Origin: an uncultured bacterium
GTDB taxonomy: Bacteria; Verrucomicrobiota; Lentisphaeria; Victivallales; UBA1829
Length of the DNA: 64,000 nucleotides
Direction: 5' to 3'
Assembly (NCBI GenBank): GCA_902802585.1
Contig: CADCMR010000008.1
Location: forward strand, 1 to 64,000
The notes under the pieces were generated by a model. It did no database searches. It was given only the letters and a program-made list of their open reading frames with translations, and was not told where the DNA came from. Position numbers and translations under genes: made by a program. Shown one piece after another: positions 1 through 6,803 of the stretch (within the stretch, counting starts at the first letter, position 1; the number at the start of each line of letters is the position of its first letter).

Positions 1-375
1 ATGAAAATAATGGGAACTTGTCCTTGAGCTTTTGTGCTTGAAAAATCTCCTTGTTCCCATAACATCGTTGTTCTCATAAGCCCGGATTTCGACCGTGCCT
101 GTGGACCAGACGTTGTTCAGGTTGATGGCGCGGTACCTTGCCTCATGGACGTGTTCGAGCCCTCGGCCCGTGTGGCCGAACCATGCTCTATTCAGCGCTT
201 GCGGGGTTTGAGGTTTCGTTTTTTCGAGGCGCTCGATGAACTCGCGGTCGGTCGGGCGGGTGTACCATGAGAGGCGGCTCGGCAGGGTTCCGAGGGCCTT
301 AAGGATCAGCTTTTCCTGCTTGTACCAGATTCTCGCGAAGTTCGCGATTTGTGCCGCGGTGAAGCTTTCCACGGT
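1..375 (-). pseudogene. Amidoligase-family C-terminal fragment
   Basis: Reading the minus strand from about 375 down to 1 gives an open frame starting near VESFTAAQIANFARIWYKQE. It continues through a segment ending ALNRAWFGHTG and then RYRAINLNNVWSTGTVEIRA. This order (FTA.Q..N, a LNRAW.G segment, RY..INL...TVE.R) is that of the putative amidoligase family common in phages and integrative elements, which form amide bonds in ATP-grasp/glutamine-synthetase-like fashion. The N-terminal part, including the usual HVHV-like motif, is absent: the resemblance stops abruptly near 375, where a different gene begins on the other strand. Likeness also fades after about position 85, where the residues turn into Arg/Lys/Ser-rich noise. 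The frame runs off the window start, so this is a fragment, most likely a pseudogene. The family call rests on motif recognition only. Confidence 0.5.
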
Positions 376-808
376 CGCGTTCTGCTGCGACGGCAGCCGC
401 GAATACAAGCTCCACATCAACGGCACGGGCAAGTTCGTGAAGCACGGCCCCGTTGGGGACTGCGGCGTGACCGGACGTAAGCTTGCCGTGGACTTCTATG
501 GCGGGAACTGCAAGATCGGCGGCGGCTCGCCCTGGACGAAGGATGGCACGAAAGCCGACCTGTCGCTGAATTTGCTCGCTCGAGCTCGTGCTCTGTCCTA
601 CATCAAGGAGCACCCGGAGTGCCCGGAGGTGTTCTGCGCGATTTCCTGTCGCATCGGTTCGCCGGAGATTCTCGTCGTGTTCACCGACCGACAGGGCAAC
701 GAGCTTCTGGCGTACCGCGAGAGCGTCAGCCCCGATGAACTCATTCGGCACTTCCGCCTGCGGGAGCCGAGGTCCGCGCAGATGTGCAGAAACGGACTCT
801 TCACATGA
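374..808 (+). pseudogene. Methionine adenosyltransferase (MetK-like) C-terminal fragment
   Basis: The plus-strand frame from about 374 to the stop at 808 reads KLHINGTGKFVKHGPVGDCG, then VTGRKLAVDFYGG, then KIGGGSPWTKDGTKADLS. This closely follows the C-terminal domain of S-adenosylmethionine synthetase (family pattern: F.INPTGRFV.GGP.GD.GLTGRKI.VDTYGG and HGGGAFSGKDPTKVDRS). The N-terminal and central domains are missing: just upstream lies antisense amidoligase sequence, and the open frame reaching back to 236 does not look like MetK. In MetK this region carries conserved basic and Asp residues of the ATP/phosphate site, but a lone fragment should be inactive. A phage or plasmid origin is plausible given the neighbours. 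The other possibility is a short domain-only protein starting internally, for which I see no good start site. Confidence 0.6.
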
Positions 809-1038
809 TGGCGGCGTTCACCTGGATCATCACGTTCATCAGCCTCGCAGGAACGGTCTTGAACGTCAGGAAGAACATCCTGTGCTTCTACCTGTGGGCG
901 GTCGGAAACATCGCCTGGCTCGGCTTCGACGTGGCATCAGGTCTGTTCAGTCGCGCTGTGCTGGACACCGTCCACCTGGCGTTCGCCATCTGGGGCATCT
1001 TTGCGTGGAGGAAGGACGAGACCCGCCCATCTAAGTGA
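784..1038 (+). CDS. Small PnuC-like membrane protein
   Basis: An 84-residue hydrophobic protein, GTG start at 784 with in-frame ATGs at 805 and 808 as alternatives (about 77 residues). About three membrane segments are visible: AAFTWIITFISLAGTVL, then ILCFYLWAVGNIAWLGFDVA, then LDTVHLAFAIWGIFAWRK. The spacing and the W..GN..W motif resemble the short nicotinamide riboside transporter (PnuC)-like proteins carried by phages and mobile elements, where one protomer is about half of a full PnuC. The substrate cannot be read from sequence. It overlaps the MetK-like fragment by 25 nt and is followed at once by the convergent AbiE pair. It probably belongs to the mobile-element debris at the left end of the window. 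Confidence 0.5.
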   Translation: MQKRTLHMMAAFTWIITFISLAGTVLNVRKNILCFYLWAVGNIAWLGFDVASGLFSRAVLDTVHLAFAIWGIFAWRKDETRPSK

Positions 1039-1051
1039 TGGGCGGGGGACA

Positions 1052-1963
1052 TCACATCCAGCCTTTTCCGGCAACCCATTTCGTGAGTTGTTTTTTCCCG
1101 GAGGAAACGAACGGAAGAAGAAAGATGCTGATTTTATCAATGGCCTCTCGCAGACTTTCAGGCTTTTGTTTCGGGGATACTTTCTTTAAGAATGCCCGCC
1201 ATTGGGACTGCTTGATCGGGTCTTCATAAAACTCTTTCGTAAGTCCGATGGGGCGTTCAGCCGGAAGGATGCTGTCACGACGTTGGAACGTTTTTGATAT
1301 TGCCTGTTCAAGTAACTGGAAATCGAAATCAAATCGTTCCGACAGAAGCCAGATATCGAAGAAATCTTTCAAACGGCTGTTCAACATGCCAAGTGCCGTG
1401 ATAGCCTCGAATTTCTCGGCAATTACAGTGTAGCGGGAATAGACAAGAATGTTCGGGGGCTGGAAGCTGTCCAAAAGCCTCGGATACTCCTGGAGTTCTG
1501 CCTCCGGATAAATGGAATCGCCAGAGCCGATATCAAACTGCATGGGGACTCTTGCGTTCTGTATTCTGGCGTTGAACGCAATTCTTGTGCCGTGATATTT
1601 TGCATCCTTTTTGATTTCGCTGGATGAGATGGACGAGGAATCAAAAACGATTCCATCGTCCGGGACAACCGTTTCGCAGATTTCGCGGAAGCATTGAACG
1701 AGATATTCGGGATCGGAATTCCCGTGACAAAGCAAATCGGTATCGCGGGTTACGCGAAGCATCGGACCGAACCATACGGAAAAGACGCTGGCTCCCTTCA
1801 AGATGAAACGTTTTGCATACGAGCTTTGCCCTAAACGATAGAGAAAACGTTCGTAGGCATACCGCAGAAGAAGATAGTCAAAGCCGACATTCTGTTCCTG
1901 GGCCAGTTGTTTCAGGCGGACATTAACAGAATGTCCCATGTTCTTTATTGTGTTTGCGCTCAT
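1052..1963 (-). CDS. abiEii: AbiEii/AbiGii-type nucleotidyltransferase toxin
   Basis: A 303-residue protein of the AbiEii family: the toxin of type IV toxin-antitoxin / abortive-infection systems, a nucleotidyltransferase-fold enzyme that blocks growth on phage attack. Motifs seen: KGAS near residue 56 (fold motif I), TRDTDL near 72 with the catalytic Asp pair, and the downstream basic motifs AEKFEAITALG and RLKDFFDIWLL near 185-205. The start at 1963 is chosen because its ATG overlaps the antitoxin stop in an ATGA junction and is preceded by GGAGG; the longer frame reaching 2026 runs into the antitoxin gene. Toxin second in the operon is the usual AbiE order. Length is typical for the family. 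Confidence 0.9.
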   Translation of the reverse strand: MSANTIKNMGHSVNVRLKQLAQEQNVGFDYLLLRYAYERFLYRLGQSSYAKRFILKGASVFSVWFGPMLRVTRDTDLLCHGNSDPEYLVQCFREICETVVPDDGIVFDSSSISSSEIKKDAKYHGTRIAFNARIQNARVPMQFDIGSGDSIYPEAELQEYPRLLDSFQPPNILVYSRYTVIAEKFEAITALGMLNSRLKDFFDIWLLSERFDFDFQLLEQAISKTFQRRDSILPAERPIGLTKEFYEDPIKQSQWRAFLKKVSPKQKPESLREAIDKISIFLLPFVSSGKKQLTKWVAGKGWM

Positions 1964-2553
1964 GAAAGTGCCTCCAGGTAGGGACGCATGACCCGCGAAA
2001 CCCGACAACGATTTGCGGCCTCCCAAAGATTGTTTCGGTCGACCATGTTATTGTTGAATGCTTCCCGCAGAGCGGAAATGGCAACGTCCAGACCGATTTT
2101 GTTTCTGGCCTTGAAACAATCCACAAGCGTTTGCTCCAGGCTGTACACCCGGATTGGAATTCCATTTGACAGGCGGGTCTCCACCTCAGCTGAATAATGT
2201 GGTTCACTCCGGTAAACGAAACAGACTGGCGGGTGGGCAACGCGCGGAGGATGGTATCCTCGCTTAATTGCGACATAAAGCTCATGAGGATTTTCATCCG
2301 TCAGATTGTACAGCCGAAGGGCGGAAAGCAGACAGAACACTCCCTGCGGAACAGTCATGGCAAGCGTTTCGTAATCCGCCATATCAGAATATCCGGCATT
2401 TGCCGATGAATAGATGCCTCTTGAAACGCGCCTGGCTTCGCCGGTCTTAACAAGAGGGTATACAAGACTGATTGGAATTCCAGCCCTGTGTGCTGCCGCG
2501 GCATCGACAAAACCTCGTCTGAGCATCCTTCTGAGCCTGTTTGTCTTGTTCAT
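1960..2553 (-). CDS. abiEi: AbiEi antitoxin / autorepressor
   Basis: A 197-residue AbiEi-type antitoxin. The N-terminus (MNKTNRLRRMLRRGFVDAAA, then LVYPLVKTGEARRVSRGIYS) is the family's winged helix-turn-helix. The C-terminal part (CLLSALRLYNLT, YSLEQTLVDCFKARNKIGLD, ALREAFNN) is the AbiEi antitoxin domain. In characterised systems the antitoxin represses its own operon by binding inverted repeats through the wHTH and counters AbiEii without direct protein contact. Here a perfect inverted repeat sits over the predicted -10 element (2578-2604), which fits that model. GGAGG precedes the start. It is co-transcribed and translationally coupled with abiEii (ATGA overlap). Confidence 0.9.
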   Translation of the reverse strand: MNKTNRLRRMLRRGFVDAAAAHRAGIPISLVYPLVKTGEARRVSRGIYSSANAGYSDMADYETLAMTVPQGVFCLLSALRLYNLTDENPHELYVAIKRGYHPPRVAHPPVCFVYRSEPHYSAEVETRLSNGIPIRVYSLEQTLVDCFKARNKIGLDVAISALREAFNNNMVDRNNLWEAANRCRVSRVMRPYLEALS

Positions 2554-2577
2554 CGTGATCCTCCAAAATTAGAAATC

Positions 2578-2604
2578 TGCGTCAAATATAACACTATTGA
2601 CGCA
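2578..2604 (-). promoter_or_regulatory. AbiEi operator (8-bp inverted repeat over the -10)
   Basis: Arms TGCGTCAA (2578-2585) and TTGACGCA (2597-2604) are perfect reverse complements separated by 11 nt. The spacer contains the predicted -10 hexamer of the abiE operon. Binding here would occlude RNA polymerase, as known for AbiEi autorepression. Confidence 0.7.
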
Positions 2605-2613
2605 CTTTTTCAA
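2586..2613 (-). promoter_or_regulatory. abiE promoter
   Basis: On the minus strand, -35 TTGAAA (2608-2613), 16-nt spacer, -10 TTATAT (2586-2591), followed by a GGAGG ribosome site and the abiEi start 33 nt downstream. It overlaps the operator repeat. Confidence 0.65.
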
Positions 2614-2692
2614 ATAAGAAACTCACTTTTCTTGATTTTTTTTAAAGACACTGGTGCAGACTCCAAACACACAGCGTCTGTCTGATTCGTTA

Positions 2693-2722
2693 GAAAGTAG
2701 GTCGACGATGCGACCTACTTTC
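2693..2722. repeat. Perfect 12-bp hairpin between abiE and the HARE gene
   Basis: Arms GAAAGTAGGTCG (2693-2704) and CGACCTACTTTC (2711-2722) flank a 6-nt loop. It lies just past the stop of the HARE-HTH gene (read on minus) and upstream of the abiE promoter. No T-tract follows on either strand, so it is an imperfect intrinsic-terminator candidate; a protein-binding or recombination site is equally possible. Confidence 0.6.
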
Positions 2723-2735
2723 AAGTCTGCGGCTG

Positions 2736-3431
2736 TCATGCCACGATTACGAACTTGCCCTTGACGTTGGACTTCACGATGCGGGGGTGCTCCTTCGTGT
2801 TGATCTCGCGGAAGATGCTGCCATAGAGCGTCTGCTCCGGCGTCTTGCAGTCGGTCGGTGTCCAGAGCTGGCGAGCGAGGATGGCTTCAAGGATTTCCTT
2901 GCAGTTCATCGGGCGTTCGGGGCCGGCAGATTTAAGGACTTCGACGGCGGCATTGAGGAGCGACATGCGTTTCTTGGGCATATCGGATTCATGCGCGGGG
3001 TTGATGGCGTACTCGTCTTCTTCGTCCTCGCCGGAGGGCGTGAACTCGGCAGCCTCGTCTTCGGGAACGACTTCCACGGTGGCGGGAGTGCCGGATTCGG
3101 CATCTGCGGCCGGAGCCTCCGGCTCTGCCGCTTCCTGCTCGGAGGTCTCCACGGCGGCTTCAGCCTGTTCGGCCTGCGGTTCCTTTGCTGAAGCTTCTGC
3201 GGATTCCTGCTCGGTCTGCACCGTGGCCTCGGTCTGCGGTTCCGCATTTGCGGGCACGGGCTGTTCCCCGTCGAGCTGAACCCGGCTCTCCGGCACATTG
3301 AATTCCTTGTTGTTCGCGAGGCTGCACACGCGGACTGCGCCGTCGAGGATCTCGACGACCTTTGCGTAGATGAGGTTGCGACCGACTTTGACACGGATAA
3401 GGCTTCCGACTTTGACTTCGCTGATGCTCAT
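2736..3431 (-). CDS. HARE-HTH domain protein with acidic linker
   Basis: A 231-residue protein in three parts. The N-terminal 50 residues (VGSLIRVKVGRNLIYAKVVEI) resemble a small beta-barrel/KOW- or Tudor-like fold. Residues about 55-150 are a Glu/Ala/Pro-rich acidic, probably disordered linker. The C-terminal about 80 residues (LLNAAVEVLKSAGPERPMNC, KEILEAILARQLW, TLYGSIFREINTKEHPR) match the HARE-HTH (HB1/ASXL) DNA-binding domain, which recurs in restriction, phage and chromatin proteins and is proposed to sense modified DNA. The start at 3431 is supported by AGGAGGTC about 6 nt upstream; the frame extends to 3482 without further support. It is divergent from the terminase module and its function there is unknown. 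Confidence 0.65.
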   Translation of the reverse strand: MSISEVKVGSLIRVKVGRNLIYAKVVEILDGAVRVCSLANNKEFNVPESRVQLDGEQPVPANAEPQTEATVQTEQESAEASAKEPQAEQAEAAVETSEQEAAEPEAPAADAESGTPATVEVVPEDEAAEFTPSGEDEEDEYAINPAHESDMPKKRMSLLNAAVEVLKSAGPERPMNCKEILEAILARQLWTPTDCKTPEQTLYGSIFREINTKEHPRIVKSNVKGKFVIVA

Positions 3432-3497
3432 GGATGACCTCCTGTTTGATGTTGTTTGTGAGCTTATTCGAGCGGACGACATTACTTAAAGCGCATG

Positions 3498-3519
3498 TTT
3501 CCGCTTTGTCCAGCGGAAA
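3498..3519. promoter_or_regulatory. Inverted repeat in divergent promoter region
   Basis: TTTCCGCT (3498-3505) and AGCGGAAA (3512-3519) form a perfect 8-bp inverted repeat with a 6-nt centre. It lies in the 141-nt gap between the divergent HARE-HTH gene and the terminase module, where an operator controlling one or both directions would be expected. Confidence 0.45.
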
Positions 3520-3572
3520 TTGAACTTAAACCCAGATAAAATCGAATTAAAAACCAGAAAGGATGGCTTTTC

Positions 3573-3797
3573 ATGGAAAAACAGCGAAAACTGCTGGCCT
3601 TGCAGCCAGAACAGGTGGTAGATGTTCTGGTCAAATCCGGATATCGCGGCATGACCTTGGAACTTCTGCACAGCGACTTTGACGCGGGCGCACCACGCAA
3701 CGCCGACGGCACAGTCAATTTCATCAGTTATATGGCGTGGATTTTGAAGGAGATCAACAGCAATGCCACTGAACCCGACCAAGCTCAAACCGATTGA
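3573..3797 (+). CDS. Small protein preceding the terminase
   Basis: A 74-residue protein of unknown function with a good ribosome site (GAAAGGA) and a stop 35 nt inside the terminase gene, so the two are translationally coupled. The middle reads QVVDVLVKSGYRGMTLELLH, then DFDAGAPRNADGTVNFISYM. A similar motif order (I..IVN..PLN, D...F.I...GG.TVNLFKYAAWL) occurs at the N-terminus of the terminase itself, so both carry a related roughly 60-residue module. This suggests a small DNA-binding or adaptor domain, possibly a small-terminase equivalent. That role is inference from position and self-similarity only. Confidence 0.6.
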   Translation: MEKQRKLLALQPEQVVDVLVKSGYRGMTLELLHSDFDAGAPRNADGTVNFISYMAWILKEINSNATEPDQAQTD

Positions 3798-6081
3798 AAT
3801 CGTCCGTATCGTGAACACGACGCCGCTGAATGCGGTGCTGAACGACCGACAGCTCAGGCGACATAGGGACCGTGCAGGATTCCGCATCAGCGATGACGGC
3901 GGGCAGACGGTTAACCTGTTCAAGTACGCGGCCTGGCTTCGTTCCGAGCTCATGGTGAGGCAGAGCATGACGCCGTTGACGTATGAAGAAAAGAAGAATG
4001 CCGCGCGAAACCGGAACCTCGCTCTTGCGATGGCCGGTCGCGACATCGGCGAGCTGCCGGAGGTGGTGAACCCGGAAAGGAAGAAACGCTGCCGGACGAA
4101 TTTCCGTGTCTTCTGTGAGGACTATTTTCCGGAAACGTTCTCACTGGAATGGTCGCCTGACCACCTCAAAGCGATTCATAAAATCGAGACGGCGGTTTTG
4201 AAGGGCGGCCTGTTCGCTCTTGCCATGCCGCGCGGCTCCGGGAAGAGCTCGCTCACTGAGGTCGCCGCCATCTGGGCCATGCTCTACGGTCACCGCGAGT
4301 TCATCATGCTCATCGGCGCAACGGAATCGGCGGCCTTGGAACTGCTGGATTCCCTCATGACCGAGTTCGAGATCAACGAGCATCTATCCGCCGACTTCCC
4401 TGAGGTCTGCTATCCGATTCAGCAGCTCGACGGCATCGCGAACAGATGTGCCGGTCAGCTGTACCACGGAGAACGCACCCGCATCACCTGGACGAGCAAC
4501 GAGATCGTGTTGCCGACTATCAAGGGCAGCGCGGCGAGCGGCATCGTGGTGCGCGTGGCCGGAATCACCGGACGAATCCGCGGTATGAAGTACAAGCGGC
4601 CGGATGGGCGCAGTGTTCGACCGAGCCTCGTGGTGATCGACGACCCGCAGACAAGCGAGAGCGCTGGTAGCCTTGAACAGACCCGCAAGCGCATCCGTGT
4701 TCTCGCCGGCGACATCCTCGGCCTCGCTGGACCCGGACAGAAAATTTCGGGCATCATGCCCTGCACGATCATTCGTCCGGGCGACATGGCCGACATCATC
4801 CTCAACAGGCAGACGCATCCCGACTGGAACGGTGAACGCACGAAAATGGTGTACGAGTTTCCGAAGAACATGAAGCTCTGGGAGCAGTACGCGGAGATTC
4901 GGGCGGAGGCTCTGCGGGAGGAAGGCAACTTTCGCCGAGCGACCGAGTTCTACGAAGCACACCGTGCGGAGATGGATGAGGGCGCGAAGGTGAGCTGGGA
5001 AGCTCGGTATAACCACGATGAGATCAGCGCCCTTCAACACGCAATGAACTTGAAGTTCCAGGATGAAGTGGCATTCGCGAGCGAATACCAGAATGATCCG
5101 CTGCCGGAAGATACTGGCGGAGAAGAGATTCTGTCTGTCGACGCCATCTGCGCAAAAATCAACGGTATCCCGCACAACAAGGTTCCGCTTGCCTGCGACC
5201 GGGTGACGCTCTTCATCGACGTCCAGAAGGCATTACTGTTTTATGTGGTAACGGCCTGGGCGGAGAACTTCACGGGAAGCGTCATCGATTACGGAAGTTG
5301 GCCGGACCAGCACAGGCGCGAATTCTCCCTTGCGGACGCCAATCCGACCATCCAATCCGAGTTCCCTCGTGCCGGGCTTGAAGGCGGCCTGTACGCAGCT
5401 TTGACCGCGCTGACCGACGACTTGCTCGGTCGCGAGTGGGAGCGAGAGGACGGAGCTGTGCTGAAAATCGAACGGGCGCTGATCGACGCAAACTGGGGCC
5501 AGTCGACCGACCTGGTCTATGAATTCTGCCGTGAGTCCAGGTTCGCCGGAGTCGTGCTGCCGAGCCACGGACGCTATGTCGGCGCAAGTTCGAAACCAAT
5601 GACCGAGTACCGCAAGCAGCCGGGCGACCGCCTGGGCTTCAACTGGATGATGCCAAGCGTGGCGAAGAAACGGGCTGTCCGGCACGTCATATTCGATTCA
5701 AACTTTTGGAAGAGCTTCGTTCATGCCCGCCTCGCCGTGGCTATCGGCGACAAAGGCTCGCTCACGCTATACGGACGTATACCCGGCGTTCACCAGCTTC
5801 TGGCGGAACACCTGACGGCTGAATACCGGGTGAAGACTTCCGGTCGCGGCCGCACGGTGGACGAATGGAAGCTGAAGCCGGAACATCACGACAACCACTG
5901 GCTGGACTGCCTCGCAGGATGCGCAGTGTGCGGGTCGATGCTCGGATGCACCCTGCCAGAGTTCGGAGGCGTCGTGCTGAAGAAGAAGGGCCGCATAAAG
6001 CTGTCCGAACGTAAGGGGACGCATATCACGACAGCGGAACCCCGGAAGAAGCTCAAGCTGTCAGACATACGGAGAAAATGA
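3763..6081 (+). CDS. terL: Phage-type terminase large subunit (ATPase plus nuclease)
   Basis: A 772-residue packaging motor-like protein. The Walker A loop PRGSGKSS lies near residue 156, followed by a region typical of terminase ATPases (FIMLIGATESAALELLDSLM), and Walker B LVVIDDP near 289. The C-terminal half has an RNase H-like nuclease pattern: an Asp in LFIDVQ near 483, a central Asp in LIDANWGQSTDL, and a late Asp in DNHWLDCLAG near 712, closest in feel to the GpA/large-terminase superfamily. The first about 65 residues repeat the module seen in the preceding small protein. In phages this enzyme translocates and cuts DNA into proheads. Here no portal, capsid or tail genes follow; tiny ORFs and a recombinase do. 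Its role may be in a satellite or capsid-less element. Confidence 0.8.
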   Translation: MPLNPTKLKPIEIVRIVNTTPLNAVLNDRQLRRHRDRAGFRISDDGGQTVNLFKYAAWLRSELMVRQSMTPLTYEEKKNAARNRNLALAMAGRDIGELPEVVNPERKKRCRTNFRVFCEDYFPETFSLEWSPDHLKAIHKIETAVLKGGLFALAMPRGSGKSSLTEVAAIWAMLYGHREFIMLIGATESAALELLDSLMTEFEINEHLSADFPEVCYPIQQLDGIANRCAGQLYHGERTRITWTSNEIVLPTIKGSAASGIVVRVAGITGRIRGMKYKRPDGRSVRPSLVVIDDPQTSESAGSLEQTRKRIRVLAGDILGLAGPGQKISGIMPCTIIRPGDMADIILNRQTHPDWNGERTKMVYEFPKNMKLWEQYAEIRAEALREEGNFRRATEFYEAHRAEMDEGAKVSWEARYNHDEISALQHAMNLKFQDEVAFASEYQNDPLPEDTGGEEILSVDAICAKINGIPHNKVPLACDRVTLFIDVQKALLFYVVTAWAENFTGSVIDYGSWPDQHRREFSLADANPTIQSEFPRAGLEGGLYAALTALTDDLLGREWEREDGAVLKIERALIDANWGQSTDLVYEFCRESRFAGVVLPSHGRYVGASSKPMTEYRKQPGDRLGFNWMMPSVAKKRAVRHVIFDSNFWKSFVHARLAVAIGDKGSLTLYGRIPGVHQLLAEHLTAEYRVKTSGRGRTVDEWKLKPEHHDNHWLDCLAGCAVCGSMLGCTLPEFGGVVLKKKGRIKLSERKGTHITTAEPRKKLKLSDIRRK

Positions 6082-6317
6082 TGGACGAAAACACCACGTT
6101 TATTCAGCTCACGCATTTTTTATCGGGAGTTATGCGAAGAATTCATGGAAAGCCACTGGATAAAGCCGAGGACATGCGCTTTAAGTACATGTCCCCGGAG
6201 CAGTGCGCTGAAAACGGGAGCGCTGCCGACTGGGAAACCGCAACCGGAAAGGAGAATCCACCATGGATAAAAACGTCACCTATGAACAGCTCACCCGCCT
6301 TGCAGCCTCTGTTGTGA
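6081..6317 (+). CDS. Small protein, first of two tandem paralogues
   Basis: A 78-residue protein starting at the ATG at 6081 (or the adjacent in-frame ATG at 6078, giving an ATGA overlap with the terminase stop). The N-terminus MDENTTFIQLTHFLSGVMRR closely resembles the start of the next small frame at 6263 (MDKNVTYEQLTRLAASVVRR), implying tandem duplication. The middle (LDKAEDMRFKYMSPEQCAEN) is polar; there is no signal peptide or membrane segment. Function is unknown. It sits in the terminase-recombinase operon. Confidence 0.5.
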   Translation: MDENTTFIQLTHFLSGVMRRIHGKPLDKAEDMRFKYMSPEQCAENGSAADWETATGKENPPWIKTSPMNSSPALQPLL

Positions 6318-6403
6318 GGCGGGTCGAGGTCAGACGACAGGAGAAAGAAAGGATAGGAGGAGAAAAACATGCAAACCGAACAACTGCTACGGCAGCAGGT
6401 TGA
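6263..6403 (+). CDS. Very small paralogue of the preceding protein
   Basis: A 46-codon frame from the ATG at 6263 to the TGA at 6401-6403, preceded by AAAGGAGAA at a good distance. The first 20 residues align with the start of the protein encoded at 6081 (M-D-x-N-x-T, then QLT, then RR). The tail is basic (VRRQEKERIGGEKHANR). It overlaps the end of the upstream gene and the start of the DUF2924 gene in other frames. It could be a small nucleic-acid-binding protein or leader; no function is assignable. Confidence 0.45.
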   Translation: MDKNVTYEQLTRLAASVVRRVEVRRQEKERIGGEKHANRTTATAAG

Positions 6404-6803
6404 TGCGATCAACCACAAAAACATGAAGGAACTTCATGACAAATTTCAGGAACTCTATGGATTCGAGTGCGGTGTCACAGCGCCGAGGGGACTGCGGAAG
6501 CGGATTATCTACCGGTTACAGGAAATCTACTTCGGCGGCGTCGAGCCAAACGACATGAGTATCCTGAACGACATCGCGGACAAGGATCCGCTGGCCAATT
6601 TGAAGGCCGTCGCGACCAGGCGGGCCAAAGTCTGCGGGACGAAGCTGTTCCGTGTCTGGAAGGGCAAGAAGTACGAGGTCACGGTTGGCGCTCATGGCAA
6701 ATATATCCTCAACGGCGAGGAGTTCAAGTCGCTGTCCGCGGTGGCCAGGAGGATTACCGGCACGAAGTGGAACGGCAAAACATTCTTCGGGGTGAAGAGC
6801 TGA
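6369..6803 (+). CDS. DUF2924 domain protein
   Basis: A 144-residue protein. The N-terminal half is helical (LRQQVDAINHKNMKELHDKF, LRKRIIYRLQEIYFGG). The C-terminal half (GTKLFRVWKGKKYEVTV, then LNGEEFKSLSAVARRITGTKWNGKTFFGVK) is a textbook DUF2924 domain: G..L.R.W.G..HEV, then SLSA.AR.ITGT.W.G..FFG. This family is almost always encoded next to large serine recombinases in phage-like and integrative elements, and a recombination-directionality or accessory role is suspected but unproven to my knowledge. The stop overlaps the recombinase start by one base (TGATG), indicating tight coupling. Confidence 0.85.
   Translation: MQTEQLLRQQVDAINHKNMKELHDKFQELYGFECGVTAPRGLRKRIIYRLQEIYFGGVEPNDMSILNDIADKDPLANLKAVATRRAKVCGTKLFRVWKGKKYEVTVGAHGKYILNGEEFKSLSAVARRITGTKWNGKTFFGVKS

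Noticed and set aside
299..751. Minus-strand frame across the MetK-like fragment
   Set aside because: It is antisense to a segment with clear MetK motifs, and only the part below about 375 on the minus strand (in another frame) resembles amidoligase.
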